From contig JAKSVU010000001.1 in assembly GCA_024413465.1 (NCBI GenBank), positions 267,801 to 331,800 of the forward strand: DNA of 64,000 nt, read 5' to 3'. The translations under genes were made by a program, and so were the position numbers. This document shows positions 63,359-64,000 of this stretch, piece after piece. Every line of letters begins with the position of its first letter. Positions within the stretch are counted from its first letter, which is position 1. The DNA is from Alphaproteobacteria bacterium (lineage in GTDB: Bacteria; Pseudomonadota; Alphaproteobacteria; CAAGCB01; CAG-977). A model generated the notes under the pieces. The model saw only the letters and a list, made by a program, of their open reading frames with translations. It did no database searches and was not told where the DNA came from.

Positions 63359-63969
63359 AAAAAAATGAACAACTTTCAACAGATGCTATAAAAACATTAA
63401 AATATTATGATGACAATGCTTCTACTTTCATTGGTGAAACTCAAAAATTAAATTTTGACACTTTACAAAAAAAATTCCTAAGTTTTATCCCTGTAAAATC
63501 AAAAATTCTTGATTTCGGTTGTGGAGCAGGCAGAGACAGCAACTACTTTATAAATTCCGGCTATTTCGTTACAGCAATTGATGGTTCACCTGAAATGTGT
63601 AAAGCCACAGAACAACTTATTCATCAAAAAGTTATTTGTTCTACATTTCAAGACTTTACTCCTATTGAACAATACGATGGTATTTGGGCTTGTGCATCTC
63701 TTCTTCACTTAACAACGAATGAACTCCCCCCTATTTTATCTAAATTAAGTAATTGCTTAAAAAACGATGGATGTTTTTATATATCATTCAAATATGGAGA
63801 ATATGCAGGTATATACAATGATAGGTATTACACCTTTATGACGGAAAATAATTTCAACCAGATTTTACAGAATCTACCAAATCTAGAAGTGATTGAATAC
63901 CTAAAAACAACAGATATTCGCCCAAATAGAAGCGAAGAATGGCTAAATATTTTTCTCAAGAAAATTTAA
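63355..63969 (+). CDS. Class I SAM-dependent methyltransferase
   Basis: 204 residues. Rossmann-type methyltransferase with motif I LDFGCGAGRDSNYF near residue 57, the acidic residue in ITAIDGSPEMC (TAIDGS), and motif IV-like YDGIWACASLLHL. It lacks a recognisable substrate-specific domain, so the target is unknown. Last gene of the window and of the glmU run. The gene is complete, ending 31 bases before the window edge. Confidence 0.9.
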   Translation: MKKNEQLSTDAIKTLKYYDDNASTFIGETQKLNFDTLQKKFLSFIPVKSKILDFGCGAGRDSNYFINSGYFVTAIDGSPEMCKATEQLIHQKVICSTFQDFTPIEQYDGIWACASLLHLTTNELPPILSKLSNCLKNDGCFYISFKYGEYAGIYNDRYYTFMTENNFNQILQNLPNLEVIEYLKTTDIRPNRSEEWLNIFLKKI

Positions 63970-64000
63970 TTAAATATCTTATTAATTTTTCAAAAAAAAT

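Overview
The window is a 64 kb stretch of an AT-rich, tightly packed bacterial chromosome. Several features point to an alphaproteobacterium: a circularly permuted (two-piece) ssrA gene beside an SspB-alpha gene, the order nuoN-birA-rnj, a lone ribbon-helix-helix (RHH_4-type) protein, and the mtaB-ftsY pair. The low GC, many 1-13 bp gene overlaps, a nucleotide-transporter-like protein and a reduced complex I suggest a host-associated, uncultured, largely fermentative lineage. Its exact placement is my inference.

Layout. 1-10.5 kb: division and cell-wall (dcw) cluster on the + strand (fused murE-murF, mraY, ftsW, murG, murC, murB, ddl, ftsQ, ftsA); murD and ftsZ are missing from their usual places. 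10.5-11.3 kb: sspB and permuted ssrA, which together tag stalled peptides and deliver them to ClpXP. 11.3-20.3 kb: pepF, gmk, an SDR, a guaC operon, a DnaJ-like co-chaperone, aroC and an OmpA-like lipoprotein. 20.3-31.9 kb: one long - strand operon, nuoABCDHIJKLMN-birA-rnj, encoding a complex I with no NADH-oxidising module (nuoE, nuoF, nuoG absent) and with many canonical proton-path and quinone-site residues replaced. 32.2-34.7 kb: glycogen phosphorylase. 34.7-39.3 kb: an accessory patch with an HNH-like protein, a GNAT, an HExxH protein flanked by 0.34 kb direct repeats, an unknown protein and gene remnants, ending at the 3' end of a tRNA-Glu gene. 39.3-42.7 kb: tRNA-Arg and tRNA-Glu, fba, tkt. 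42.8-51.5 kb: + strand run ispH, thrB, mtaB, ftsY, a membrane-HEAT protein of the nucleotide-transporter type, a cNMP-binding protein, pncB. 51.5-53.6 kb: fliP, fliO, a mini-FlhB and a CofE-like ligase. 53.7-56.7 kb: accessory genes, including a second HExxH protein, tRNA-Ser and an orphan MetH activation domain. 56.7-64 kb: ECF sigma factor, trxB, amidase, gph, glmU, glmS, a membrane protein and a methyltransferase.

How it fits together: the window is rich in peptidoglycan functions. GlmS and GlmU make UDP-GlcNAc, MurB, MurC and MurE-MurF with Ddl build the UDP-MurNAc-pentapeptide, MraY and MurG make lipid II, and FtsW, FtsQ and FtsA build the septum. Carbon flow runs through GlgP, Fba and Tkt. 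The most unusual feature is the stripped and rewired Nuo complex. Its position in conserved alphaproteobacterial synteny argues for vertical remodelling of an ancestral complex I rather than acquisition of a hydrogenase-type operon.
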